A stretch of DNA of 64,000 nt, taken from positions 28,000,230 to 28,064,229 of the forward strand of contig CM032121.1 of assembly GCA_018894105.1 (NCBI GenBank), given 5' to 3'. Every line of letters starts with the position of its first letter. Positions within the stretch are counted from its first letter, which is position 1. Source of the stretch: Jacaranda mimosifolia (taxonomy: Eukaryota > Streptophyta > Magnoliopsida > Lamiales > Bignoniaceae). Shown here piece by piece: positions 1 to 10,700 of the stretch. Below the pieces are notes generated by a model. That model was not told the DNA's origin and searched no databases. It was given only the letters and a program-made list of their open reading frames with translations. The translations under genes and the position numbers were made by a program.

Positions 1-574
1 ATTAATCTACACTCTCCTTTTTACTGGCGTAAACTTCACACTCTCTCCCTTTTGGCTCTTTTGCCCTTTCTCCACTTTATTGATTTTTTTTTTCTTGTCA
101 ATTTTCGAGTAAAAAATATATTCATAATTTCGTTTTAATTTTCCCCTGTTTTTAATTATTTTGTTAATTTGATTTTTAGCTACCATAATTTTTTGCGGCT
201 AGCTCCTATTTGTCGCATCACTTTTCAATTTGAGAAAATTATTAAAACAACTAATAACAGTAAATATATTAAAATTATTTTCCTTGACTTACTAGTAAAA
301 TATAACAAGTATCTCATCACGTAATATAGATGTGAATTACATTTATTATGCTACACATTACAGAATTTTATATTTCAACTTTACAGCAAAATACCAATTT
401 TATTATCACATTTTCATTTTTTCATTCAAAATTTTAAAATTGAACTTACAATGATGCATTCATTTGTATTGACGTACAATTTTTTTTAGAGAGAATATTA
501 TAAATGATGAATTTATCATCATATCAATAAATCAATATTTTTTTTTATTTTCAAATTAAATAATCAAAGTATAA
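1..574. other. AT-rich intergenic DNA, no gene
   Basis: I see no open frame of note, no repeat boundary and no recognisable motif here, only AT-rich spacer with short homopolymer runs. Confidence 0.6.
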
Positions 575-693
575 ACTACCAACAAGGCACATAAAGTGCA
601 TATAACACGACCACTTTGGTCAAACACAAGACCTCTCACATAATAAGGGGAGACTGATATCATTCGGACTACAAGTCACTGGGCTATACTAAC
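575..693 (-). mobile_element. Possible tRNA-derived SINE fragment
   Basis: Read on the minus strand, this stretch has an A-box-like word near 674-690 (TAGCCCAGTGACTTG) and, 40-50 bases downstream, a B-box-like word near 619-634 (GGTCTTGTGTTTGACC). That spacing is what a tRNA-type internal RNA polymerase III promoter shows at the head of plant SINEs. No poly(A/T) tail or target duplication could be fixed, so this is only a candidate. It is clearly less AT-rich than its surroundings. Confidence 0.3.
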
Positions 694-1198
694 GTACAAT
701 TTAAAAGTATAAATATTTTATAATTGCATTGGATCATCATAATCATATATATTCAACATAAATCTAATTCCTAGCATAACTTGAGTTGAATCGGACTAGC
801 CACAAAACTTAGTTAAATTTTCAAGCCCCACAAAGAACAATACTAAATCTTGTAAAATTTGACCATGTAACGAAGTTAATAGTGAATGGTAATCCTACTA
901 AATATAATCTTAACCCTATCAAGAAACGTTAAATATAAGGAAGTACGCAGTTGAAGAGGGTGCGGTACCGCGTGTTACATTTATACTAGTTTTGACCCGT
1001 ACGTTACACTAGGTAATAATTTTAAATTTTATTAAATTCAATATGTATTAATTATATAATTAATATTGATATTTTTTTAAATATTATAAACATTGAACAA
1101 AAATAATAATTTATAAAAATTAACAACATTTTTATTACAAATATTTTTTGAACATCGAACTAATAAAATAGTAAAAAAAGAAAACCATGGTTAAAGAA

Positions 1199-1600
1199 AA
1201 ATCGTAATATGAAAAAAGGTGAAAAGAATCGATCAAAATCGAAAAATATATCTAAAATTTTAATTTACTACAAAATCAAGACTTCAAATTCCTTTTGTAA
1301 ATTAAACTGCCTCATAAACATACAAAAATTATTAATTTTAATAAATCATACAAAAATTAAAAAATACATGCATTGTAAAACAAATAGAATTTAACTCACC
1401 AAGCAAATGAGCAAATGATTCTATAGAGGTGAAGCAAAAAAATATTTCCGTACCTTTAAATATTAGTGTATGGTATGTTCGGTTATTTTTAGTATATATT
1501 ATTTGAAAGGATTATGAGCTTAGATTAAGGAACTTAACTTAATTAAAATATCAAATTATGGACTAAAATATATTTTAGGGAATATTAAATTAAGGCAAAA
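1199..1600. repeat. Diverged dispersed repeat, copy A
   Basis: This stretch aligns by eye, with many substitutions and small gaps, to 3237-3650 and, for its second half, to 4087-4250. Shared landmarks are TTTAACTCACCAA, CTTTAAATATTAGT, TTCGGTTATTTTTAGTAT and CTTAACTTAATTAAAATATC. It has no coding capacity beyond a short chance frame. It is the oldest-looking of three related copies and suggests that the first 5 kb grew by segmental duplication. Confidence 0.6.
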
Positions 1601-1720
1601 ATTTTCAAACTAATCATAGAAAGAGTTATGTAGGAAATGTTACCATTTCAAAATATAAAAAATGTCAAAACTACTATTCGGACTTAATGCCTAAATTTAT
1701 GATATAAAAAATTAAATATT

Positions 1721-1849
1721 TAGCATAAATACGTCAATAACTAAATTTACATACTCACATTAGCCATTTATATAATAACTTAACGTTTAGCATAAATATG
1801 TCAATAACTAAATTTACACACTCACATTAGCCATTTATATAATAACTTA
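1721..1849. repeat. Tandem duplication, 67-bp unit, two copies
   Basis: Unit 1 (1721-1787) and unit 2 (1788-1849) both begin TAGCATAAATA and both contain TCACATTAGCCATTTATATA, differing at only a few positions. The array ends exactly at the TTA that forms the left target duplication of the adjoining MITE. Confidence 0.85.
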
Positions 1850-2322
1850 GGGCTTGTTCAGTAGCATTTTGGCCATTTTCTAGAAAAAAATTTGAGAGAA
1901 TGAGTTTTTTAGAGAAAACTTGGAAAAAGTGTCGAGTGTTTGTTTATGTTTTAGGAAAATAGGGAAAATGAATTGAGAATGAGTTGTTTGCTTGTTAATG
2001 TTTTGATGGGGGGACAATTTTTACTGTAAATGTCAAATCAGTTACTTTTTTGTTAGGTTTGTAGGAAGAAATTATTTTTTTATGTAATGTGTATATATAT
2101 ATATATATACTTTGATGGTGTGTATATATATATATACTTGAGTGTTAGGTAGGGTTAAAGTAGGGCTAGGGTAGTGTGTAAGGTCTTTTTGAGATTGAAT
2201 TCTGAGGGTTTTTGAGTATAAATTTTTTGTGTTTTGAAAAAATAAATGGAGAATGTGTATGTTTTTTGGGATTGTTTTGGGAGTTGGGAATTTTTTTTTT
2301 CAAAATGCTAGTGAACATAGCC
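1850..2322. mobile_element. Tourist/PIF-Harbinger-like MITE, 473 bp, TTA target duplication
   Basis: The left end reads GGGCTTGTTCAGTAGCATTT and the right end, reverse-complemented, reads GGCTATGTTCACTAGCATTT, so the inverted ends match over about 22 bases. Both sides carry TTA (1847-1849 and 2323-2325). A 3-bp TTA/TAA duplication is the mark of the PIF/Harbinger superfamily, whose short copies are called Tourist MITEs. The element has no transposase frame and includes (TA)n tracts near 2095-2140. A line beginning TACTGTAAATGTCAAATCAG in its middle recurs in the related elements at 6636, 26835, 29959 and 30716, which defines a family. Confidence 0.8.
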
Positions 2323-2356
2323 TTAAAATTTGTTATAGATATATGCACATATATGT

Positions 2357-2392
2357 GGGGGGGGGGGGGGGGAGGGGAGAGAGAGAGTAGGA
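2357..2392 (+). repeat. G16 run followed by GA-rich purine tract
   Basis: Sixteen consecutive G residues (2357-2372) are followed by AGGGG and a (GA)n run. Such a tract could form a quadruplex or triplex, and it is a likely site of length error in sequencing. It interrupts chance frames on both strands here, which should not be taken as genes. Confidence 0.85.
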
Positions 2393-2815
2393 ATTTTTTG
2401 TCACTCACAAAAGTTAACAAAACATACATAATTATATTTTTTTTAATGATTAAAGGTGACAACAATTGTACTATACTTGGTAAAGTTTTAAAATTCCTTA
2501 GTATATGCAATCTCGAAGTTATAATTTTTTTAAATAAATTAACCATCATTTTACTTTATTTGAATAAATATGTTACTTTAATAATGTAGTTTATAATCTA
2601 ATTTGAACCAATAATATAAACATAGCTGGTTAATATATAAATTATAATTGGATCAATAAAAGTGTAAGTATTAAACATATGAAAAGTAATAAAACTGCTT
2701 TTTAAAAAATTAATTGAAACTAAGTTTTACAAAGAAAATTCTACGTCTTAGTGATTAAAATATTAAATTATGACGCAAAACATATTTTATTTTTTATATA
2801 TACACATGTATATAG

Positions 2816-2818
<3 letters not shown>

Positions 2819-2851
<33 letters not shown>
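2819..2851. repeat. (TA)n(GA)n compound microsatellite
   Basis: TA repeats pass directly into GA repeats. The same compound TA-GA arrangement appears at 3747-3780 and 4391-4432 inside the tandem duplication downstream. Confidence 0.85.
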
Positions 2852-3236
2852 CTTGAATAAATATATTATACAATAAAAATTAAAATAATTTATATTACAT
2901 TGGTTAGGCACCATCTATACCTTTTAAAATCAAATTCACATACAAATAAAAGAAATAAGATTTTGATGCGTGTCTCAATTAATCACGAATCAAGATTATT
3001 AAATTATTAAATTTGAAAAGAAAAATATTTATTAATATAGTTTATTTTTATAAAAAAATAGTTTTGAATCCATACATTTTATAGACAATAAATTTAAATT
3101 TAGAAGTTATTTTATTTAATTTTAATTATATTTTAAATATTGATAATGTTTAATTTAATCATAAAAAAAATCCATAAGCCACCACCAAATCATCGAATCA
3201 AAAAAATAATAATAATAAAAAAATACAATTTAAATG

Positions 3237-3468
3237 TAATCCATAACACGAAAAAAGTGAAAAAAATAAAATTGACAAAAACAGAAAATTATTATAGTTG
3301 GTAGAATATAAAATTGTTAACTTACCACAAAATCGGGCTCCAAATTTCTTTTACAAATTGACCTGTTCTAAACATAAAAATTTATTAATATTAGGAAACC
3401 ATATGTACATTACAAAATACATGCATATTAAAAAAAAATTAGAGTTTAACTCACCAAACTTACAATGT
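3237..3468. repeat. Diverged dispersed repeat, copy B (5' part)
   Basis: Matches the first half of copy A (1199-1400): ACAAAATC, TACATGCAT and TTTAACTCACCAA occur in the same order and spacing. It runs straight into the 610-bp tandem duplication that begins at 3469. Confidence 0.55.
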
Positions 3469-4348
3469 GAAGAAAATAGAAAGACAATGTCTTGTATCTT
3501 TAAATATTAGTCAACTGCATATTTCGGTTATTTTTAGTATAAATTAGTCGTAGGAAATTATGTGCTTAGATTGAAGAACTTAACTTAATTAAAATATCAA
3601 ATTACAGATTAAAATATAATTTTAGGAAATGCTAAATTAAGGTAAGATATATATATATATATGAAAAGTTTTTTATTATACATATAATAAAAATAATATC
3701 TTATTAAGGTAGCTTCACCTCTTTTTTGGATTATTATTATTAATATTATATATATAGGGGAGAGAGAGAGAGAGACAGAGAGGAACTATAAAATTAAATT
3801 TCATACAACAATTAGTACTTTGTATACATAAACTAATATATATATATACATATATATTATTTTCCATATAGATATATTGAGTACTTACCAACATTAGATA
3901 CAAAGTTACTAAAAAATCATTTTAGATAGTATTTTCTATTAATTACACAATAACTCATTTTTATAGCAAATTATATATGGAAAATGTTGACTATCCACAT
4001 CATTGCCACATAATAAACATTCTTAAAATAGTATTGAACGACATTGTACTTTTAGTATAAATATTAGTATAAATGTGACGAAAAAAGGAAGACAATGATT
4101 TTGTATCTTTAAATATTGATCAACTGCATATTTCGGTCATTTCTAGTATAAATTACTTGTAAGAAATCATGTGCTTAGATTAAGAAATTTAACTTAATTA
4201 AAATATCAAATTACGGAATAAAACATAATTTTAGGAAATACTAAATTGAGGTAAGATTTATATATATATATATATATATATGAAAAGTTTTTATTATGCA
4301 TATAATAAAAATAATATCTTATTAAGGTAGTTTCACCTTTTTTTACGG

Positions 4349-4433
<85 letters not shown>

Positions 4434-4705
4434 AATTCCATACAATAATTGGTACTTTGCATACATACATTAATATATATATTATTTTTCATATAAATAT
4501 ATTAAGTACTTACCAATATTAAATATGGAGTTACTAAAAAATTATTTAAGATAGTATTTTATATTAATCATACAATAACTCATTTTTATAGCTATATATG
4601 GAAAATATTGAGATGGCAAAATGGGATAAAAATAACTTATTCACACCATTACCATATAATAAAATTATTAAAATAGTGCTGAACAACATTTTACTTTATA
4701 TATAT
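3469..4705. repeat. Tandem duplication, about 610-bp unit, two copies
   Basis: Unit 1 (about 3469-4078) and unit 2 (about 4079-4705) line up along their whole length. Both start with a purine-rich GAAAAAAGGAAGACAAT-like word. Both pass through TATCTTTAAATATT, CAACTGCATATTTCGGT, AAATAATATCTTATTAAGGT, a TTA/TA/GA microsatellite, and TAAGTACTTACCAA-like and CAATAACTCATTTTTATAGC words. Both end after an AAAATAGT..TGAACNACATT block. The microsatellite sits at the same place in both units but differs in length. No coding frame is conserved between the units, so this is duplicated non-coding DNA. Confidence 0.8.
4353..4432 (+). repeat. (TTA)n(TA)n(GA)n compound microsatellite
   Basis: Long runs of TTA, then TA, then GA. 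The matching place in the first duplication unit (3728-3780) is much shorter, so this tract has changed length since the duplication. Confidence 0.9.
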
Positions 4706-5290
4706 TAAATATGTCCGAGAATATCTCTAACCACCAAGAAGAAGAGTTTGGTTTTGATTGTAACTGTTTTTGGAAGTTATAGACTTTGGGGAAACCAAAT
4801 AATAATAATAATAATAATAATAGAACAAAAGATAAGATTAGTAACGGCTGGACTGTGGAATTAAAAATTTCAAAAAGAAAAAAAGATATTATATATAATA
4901 TTTATATATATGTAGGGAGCGGGAGAGAGAGGGGGAGGATCGAGTTTGACCAGGGGATTGCCGGGGGGTTGGTGGGTGGGCGAGGCTGGAGAGCATTTCC
5001 TTTTCGTGTGAGAGTGATTTTATCGAGTCTTTAAATTATTAATTTATTTAATTTGTAAGAAAAAACGGCCGCACGGAAATGCTGAGGTGGCAGATAACGA
5101 CGAGATTGGTCGCCGAATGGGAAGGCGAATCATTACTGCAATCCTGTCAGTCCAGCCTGTAAATTGTAATATATTTAACAACGGCAAAATTCTTGGGAAT
5201 AAAATATTTAATTTACCGGGATTAGCCGGTGACTCGAATTTGAAATAAAAAGAGAAAAAACAGATCAGCGTAACCGTACTTTCCCTACAA
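4706..5290. other. Less AT-rich spacer, no gene recognised
   Basis: Contains an (AAT)n run (4797-4822), a purine-rich G-run stretch (4915-4990) and a mixed-composition block (5060-5160). A short open frame at 4786-5034 is built on the AAT and GA repeats and is not credible as a protein. The composition differs from the AT-rich DNA around it, so it may be low-copy flank, but nothing in it identifies a function. Confidence 0.45.
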
Positions 5291-5295
5291 ACAGC

Positions 5296-5711
5296 CCCCG
5301 TTTGATTTTATTTTCAAAGGTTATTTTTATTTTTAGTAATTTTAAAAAATTAAAAAGTTGATTATAAAATAAAAATTAAAATTGAGATGTATTTCGATAA
5401 AATATTGAAAAGTAATGATATAATATATTGTAGGATTGAAAAATAGGTTAATTTATATTTTTTATGTTTAAAAAAATTTATTTTTTAAAATATATATTTT
5501 ATTAATTTAAAAATGATAGTAGGTAACTTTATATTAAATCAAATTTGAATTTGATTGATGTGTAATATGATAATATAATGGGTTTAGAAATAAGTTTTGA
5601 GAAAAAAAATATGTACTTTTTTTTAAAAAAATTGTGAAAAAACATTTATTTTCAATTTTTATTCCCATAAAAAAAATCAAAAGAGGGTTTGAAAATGAAA
5701 CCAAACACCCT
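5296..5711. mobile_element. MITE-like element, about 416 bp
   Basis: The left end CCCGTTTGATTTTATTTTCA and the reverse complement of the right end (GGGTGTTTGGTTTCATTTTC) form a 20-25 base inverted repeat. The interior is AT-rich and non-coding. A clear target duplication was not found. The interior word GATTGATGTGTAATATGATA and the ends recur in reverse orientation at 32451-32810, so this belongs to a second small family in the window. Confidence 0.6.
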
Positions 5712-6131
5712 GTAAAGGCATTCAGGCAATCCCAATCCCACTCTCAATCACTTGCAAGCTTTCCTATGACCGGGACCGGACTCGACTTTTCCAACAGCCT
5801 TCCCCGGCCTTTCTTAATTACCACTTTTCTTTTTATATTTTAATTTTTTTACTACTTTTAATCTCTTAAAAGAAATGCCTATCGGATTAGTGTTTGTCAC
5901 GTAAGTTTCCATACCATGGCTAATTCACACTTTTTTATAATTGAAAATGCAAAATATTTATTTTACCTTTAATAATTTAATTTAATAGTTACTATAGTAA
6001 CTTATTTTTGCATGTGAATAACTGGCAGCCTGGTAAAATTGGCATGGGGTCTGGGGAACATTTATAGAGAAGAAGGATAAGAAAAAAGTGAACCCTCTCT
6101 GTGTTTTTCTGCTGCTCGTACGTCGTACTTG

Positions 6132-6163
6132 TACCTAATACCTAATACCTAATACCTAATAAT
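6132..6163 (+). repeat. Heptamer tandem repeat (ACCTAAT), four copies
   Basis: Four consecutive copies of ACCTAAT. It resembles but does not equal the plant telomere repeat TTTAGGG/CCCTAAA, and is best treated as a plain minisatellite. Confidence 0.8.
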
Positions 6164-6635
6164 GCCGTGTTGTTTTGGTATGCGTCTTGGGTTCTACAAA
6201 ATTGGTGGTCTCCTTTTTCCATTTTCCCTTTTTCCTTTTTTTTATTAATTACAACTTCTACCTATTTGTAGTATATTTTGGAAATTTGACTAAACTGCAC
6301 CGAGTCGGTGGTAACTACCAAATAAAACAATATATTCAAGATTTTGAATTAAGTTTTTGCTCACTCATCTCCAAACTGTTCCATTAATAATAATATCTTA
6401 GCTAGCTGCTGACTGGCAATAAAGCATCAAACTTAATTGGAGATTCACATAATCAGTGGAGTGAGTTCATCATTAATGAATATTTATGTAATCTATTTTT
6501 ATTGAGATTCATCAAATCTCCCGCATCATAATTATTGTAACTTTCAGCAAGGAGGGTGGGTGAAATGGTAAAGTTCAACCATATTATTTATATAAAATAA
6601 TATTACATATAGTAAAAATTTTCGTGAAAAAATTA

Positions 6636-7123
6636 GGTAGTGTTTGGATATGTTTTTTGTTTGATTTTACTATGTGTTTATTGTGTATTTTGGGAGAATG
6701 GATGTTGCAAGAATTGTGGGAGAATATGAAATGAAAGTTGGGGAATGTGATTGATGTTTGGTTATATTTTTGGAAATAGTTAAAAAATGACTTTTGAAAG
6801 TTTTGATATGTTTGGTTATGTTTTGAAGTAAATATTTTATACTGTAGATGTTAAATCAATACCTTTGTATTGGTGTTTGGGGGTGAAATTTGAGTTTAAT
6901 GATTTTTTAAATGTAATAATAAAAATAATAAAATATATTGTGTATATATGTATATATATGTAGTGGGATAGAAAAATGAGGGGGGCGTTTGTGATATTAG
7001 CCAAAAAAGTTAGGGGCATTTTGGGGTTTAAAACAATAAAATTGAAAAAAAAAATTCTCTTCCATGTTTCGGAATGTTTCCTTGGAACGATGGCGTTCCG
7101 AGGAAATGTTCCCAAACAAAGCA
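6636..7123. mobile_element. Tourist/PIF-Harbinger-like MITE, 488 bp, TTA target duplication
   Basis: Left end GGTAGTGTTTGGATATGTTT pairs with the reverse complement of the right end (TGCTTTGTTTGGGAACATTT). TTA flanks both sides (6633-6635 and 7124-7126). Its internal TACTGTAGATGTTAAATCAA matches the equivalent line in the elements at 1850 and 26835. No transposase is encoded. Just inside the right end is a small palindrome, GGAACGATGGCGTTCC. Confidence 0.72.
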
Positions 7124-7158
7124 TTAGATTTTCGCGTGCAATACAGACAAATCTCCAT

Positions 7159-7783
7159 TGTTACAAATTAGGTCGGGTTTTGGACTCTTGATCCAATAGA
7201 CATTCATACTTGAGTAGATCTTATCTATATCTATAAGGAGTTGCAGTTCTTATTCGATTAGAACTCTTCCTTTTGAAGAAATGTGGATAGGTAATACTCA
7301 TTTATATCTAGGAAGATAACTGTTCCTTGTATAGGATAGACAATATCTATATCTCCTTTTAATACTCCTAGTTGGATTGGACTCTAGCAAAACTTGCCTC
7401 TAAATAGGCCATCTTCCTAGGAGTTTTATATATATAACTTGAGAGTTCACTCTCTTCATATACTTTCTCTATATTCTTCTCTTTCAATCTTTCTTGCAGT
7501 ATCACTAAATTGTCTCCAAGGGTTTAGGGTGTGTAAGCTTGTGGAAGCTCTAGTAGCAATCCCATGAGGAGAGTAGAGATTGAGAAAGCCACTCAAGATT
7601 AAAAGAACGTGGAGTTTATACTTGGAAGATGATTGAATCAAGAAACTTAATGTCCATAACTTGTAGGCGAGCTTCGATCAATGATGGTATTCGTGAAATT
7701 TTTGCTAATTAAAAGATAATATTGAACCATCCATTTTATTCTATATAGATCAAATAATTGTTTATGTGTAATTATTTCGAACA
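7159..7783 (+). repeat. 5' LTR of the ancient copia-like element
   Basis: Starts TGTTACAAATTAGG and ends TTATTTCGAACA, the TG...CA ends of an LTR. A TATA-like TATATATAA lies at 7428-7436, followed after about 30 bases by a pyrimidine-rich stretch that could hold the transcript start. The left flank cannot be tested for a target duplication because the partner LTR has lost its end. Confidence 0.8.
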
Positions 7784-7797
7784 ATGGTATCAAAGTC
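7784..7797 (+). promoter_or_regulatory. Primer-binding site, initiator tRNA-Met type
   Basis: ATGGTATCAAAGTC follows the LTR end immediately. Plant copia elements usually carry TGGTATCAGAGC, complementary to the 3' end of initiator tRNA-Met. Here one or two bases differ from that. Confidence 0.75.
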
Positions 7798-10700
7798 AAA
7801 AGGATCGTTCTCGCCTCTAGATTTGATCAAATTCCATAAAATTATATTATGCTTAAAAATTTATAATTTTTTAAAGCATAAAATTTTGGCATGAATTTTC
7901 ACCATATGTAAATCTTGGCGTGTGTATCATATAGTTAAATTTTGGTGATAAAGAGATAGGTACTTTGAGAGAAAAACTGAATTTAGGATAAATTTTATTT
8001 TATTAAATTAAAATTTTCGAACCTAGATTTTTATTTATGCTGTAATTTGTTTAGATTATCTTCTAGAGCATTGAAAGAGGTTCGAAATGTTATATTACTC
8101 ATCAAAAACAGATTGAAAATGATATAGATATGATTTTTTGAAGTTTTAGCCTGAAAATCGAATTTCTAGCAAAAATCTTTTGGCTAAAATAGAATATGTT
8201 TTGTGATGATTATTATAATGTTTATATCATATAGTAGAATGTGATAAGTTATTCAAAAGAGTAAAATATGTACCTAGAACGAGCATAAGAATATATATAT
8301 ATATATATAATATTTGACCCAATTATTTTAATTTATTAATTTCATTGGGAATTAATCAAAAATATTTTTGGGGATATTTGCGTATAAAGGTTGCATGAAA
8401 ATATATATGTATTAATATATATGGGTCAAAATTATGTTTATGTACGTATATAAAAAAAGACATGCTCTATCTTTCTATGTGGTTGATTATTAAATGAGTT
8501 GCTCTATATTTATGAATTGCATGCTTTATTGCAACTTCATAATTATTTATATGATGCAATTGAGATTGCATAAATGAGATGTATTATAATATGCATGCGT
8601 GGACATTGACATTTGGGTGCTCATGTACATCGAGCTTTTATTATTTTGATTATTTAATCATGGATTATTATTCGTAGGAGATATTTTAAGGCATGCATTT
8701 ATTAGACCAATTTTTTTTGGAACTATGTCCAATCAATCTTTTAGGGGGGATATTTTTGTTACTTATTATCATGCCAAATTATCTCATCATGAAGCACCAA
8801 ATGTCAATGTAGCTTAAGTGGTGTTATTATTATTTTTATTATATTTACATGATGGCATGCGTATTTATTTGGACAATTGTTATTTTATTTAGGATCAATA
8901 AATTTTTATTATTTCTTTTAACTCAGTGGGAGATGATTACTAGCCTAAGTTGCGAAATTTTCAATTTTGCTGGGTATAAGGGGTAATAATTAATTCACTT
9001 GGATCTAGAATAAAATATTAGGCAGTACCTATTTGTGCAATTAATTTCATTAATCTTAGATCATCTCACCAATTTTAATTTCAAGTCAATTAAATATGAA
9101 AAATGGACAAGTTGCTAATATTGTCGCAATTTAGATGCTAACAATCAATGAATGTATCAAAATTAAGTTTGCACTATAAAAATTGTTTAAGCTGCAAATA
9201 AGAAATTCTAACCAAAGAGTTTGGACTCAATTTGTAACATGAGTTCACTCTTAAGAAAGGGTTCTAATTATCTTCAATTGCTATTTAAGCAGATTTATGG
9301 ACAAAATTTAGTTTATGCTACCAATCATATCGTCAGACTTGAGGCTGACTATGGAAAGTCGATTAATTGCATTTGTCACTTATGCTAACCATCAAGGTAA
9401 TGTTGGCACAATCAAGGATGAGCTAGACAATAGCAAATAGGAAAACTAGAACCATAAATTGACCCAACAAAGGTGACAGAAGAGTTACTATAATAATAGA
9501 AGCAACCAAATATCAACAAATGTTAAGTACATGAAACTCTTGAGATGATTTACTTTACTCGTAATAGTATTGAATTGAAGTTTGACTCTCAAAGCTCTCT
9601 CAGTACTTTTCTTGCTAGTGTTTCCAATTCTCTCTTTGTTGGATAGTAGATATTGGCAACACTTGGCATATGGTTAGAGATCGAGAAAGAATATAAACTA
9701 TTATCAAGTATTATGCAGCTATGGCACAAACAGAAAATGTATTATGAGTTACGAAGTAATACCTCAAGCGCAGCAGTGGGCATAAGCTGATTTCTCCGAG
9801 TTGAATAATAGGCCTGAGCTACTAATTGGAGATGTGCAAAAGGCACTAATTATCCGATATAGTCTATTTTAAACCAAAGCACTTGTGAGACATTAGTTGA
9901 ATGTAATTTGTCCATCTTTCATTTAAGAGACATTTTTTTTTCTTATGTAATTAGGCTAGTATTTTCAATAGGTCTTCATTTATTTTTTGGCATGTTAATT
10001 AGGAAAATGGCCATGATAGCTAGAGGATGCCAGGCTTACTCGCTAAAGCTAATCTCTATTTTCAAATACTTTTCTAGTAGGAAAGGCCTGATGGAAAATG
10101 AAAAATGGTCACTTATCCTCAAAGCTAGTATACTAAAATTGAGTGCAAACTTATGAATGAGAGACACTGGACAGTGCATTGTATTTTTCTTGCTTTTCTC
10201 ACTATTAGTTAGTACAATCCCTTTCTCATCAATCAAAAGCACTAAGTTTGTTAAAGCAATTTGGACGGGAGAATCAATTGGGGCATGAACATGGATGTTC
10301 AATGTACTAATAGGAAGTGAGAATATCATGTCTAAATAGTTTGGATAAATATTTAAAGAAAAGTAGTGGTGCAAGTTAAGATGTGACTCCAAATACTTTG
10401 CAGCAAAGTGGGCTTGCAAAAAAAATTGACTCAAATATTTCTAGTTAAGATAGATTTATGGAACAAATTGACCTTATCTCACTTGAAAAGATATAATTCT
10501 TGGTTGTAGCCTATAAAATATGTCTCAAAATGGATTCTCCAATTTTTGTAAGATGGTTAGCTTAAAATTTGTGGTATGCGCCTAATGGAATTGACAAGGT
10601 ATGTTCTCACAAGGTGATGAATACCATATGAGAAAGTGAAAAAGATTAAGTTGAATAAAAAGATCTCCTTTGAGGAGGATTTACTAGATCATGTGAAGTG

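Noticed and set aside
2166..2589. Overlapping frames of about 125 codons on both strands
   Set aside because: They are built across a G16/(GA)n tract and a MITE end, with low-complexity proteins rich in Pro or Gly and no domain.
4786..5034. 82-codon frame starting with an Asn run
   Set aside because: The Asn run is the AAT microsatellite and the rest is GA repeat; no protein feature.
6132..6163. Interstitial telomere repeat
   Set aside because: The unit is ACCTAAT, which is not the plant telomere unit, and there are only four copies.
6976..7191. 71-codon plus-strand frame
   Set aside because: It runs from inside a MITE over its right end into the copia LTR.
10036..10434. 132-codon minus-strand frame in the ancient copia element
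   Set aside because: Opposite to the element, without known motifs, and within DNA full of stops in all other frames; chance is the simplest reading.
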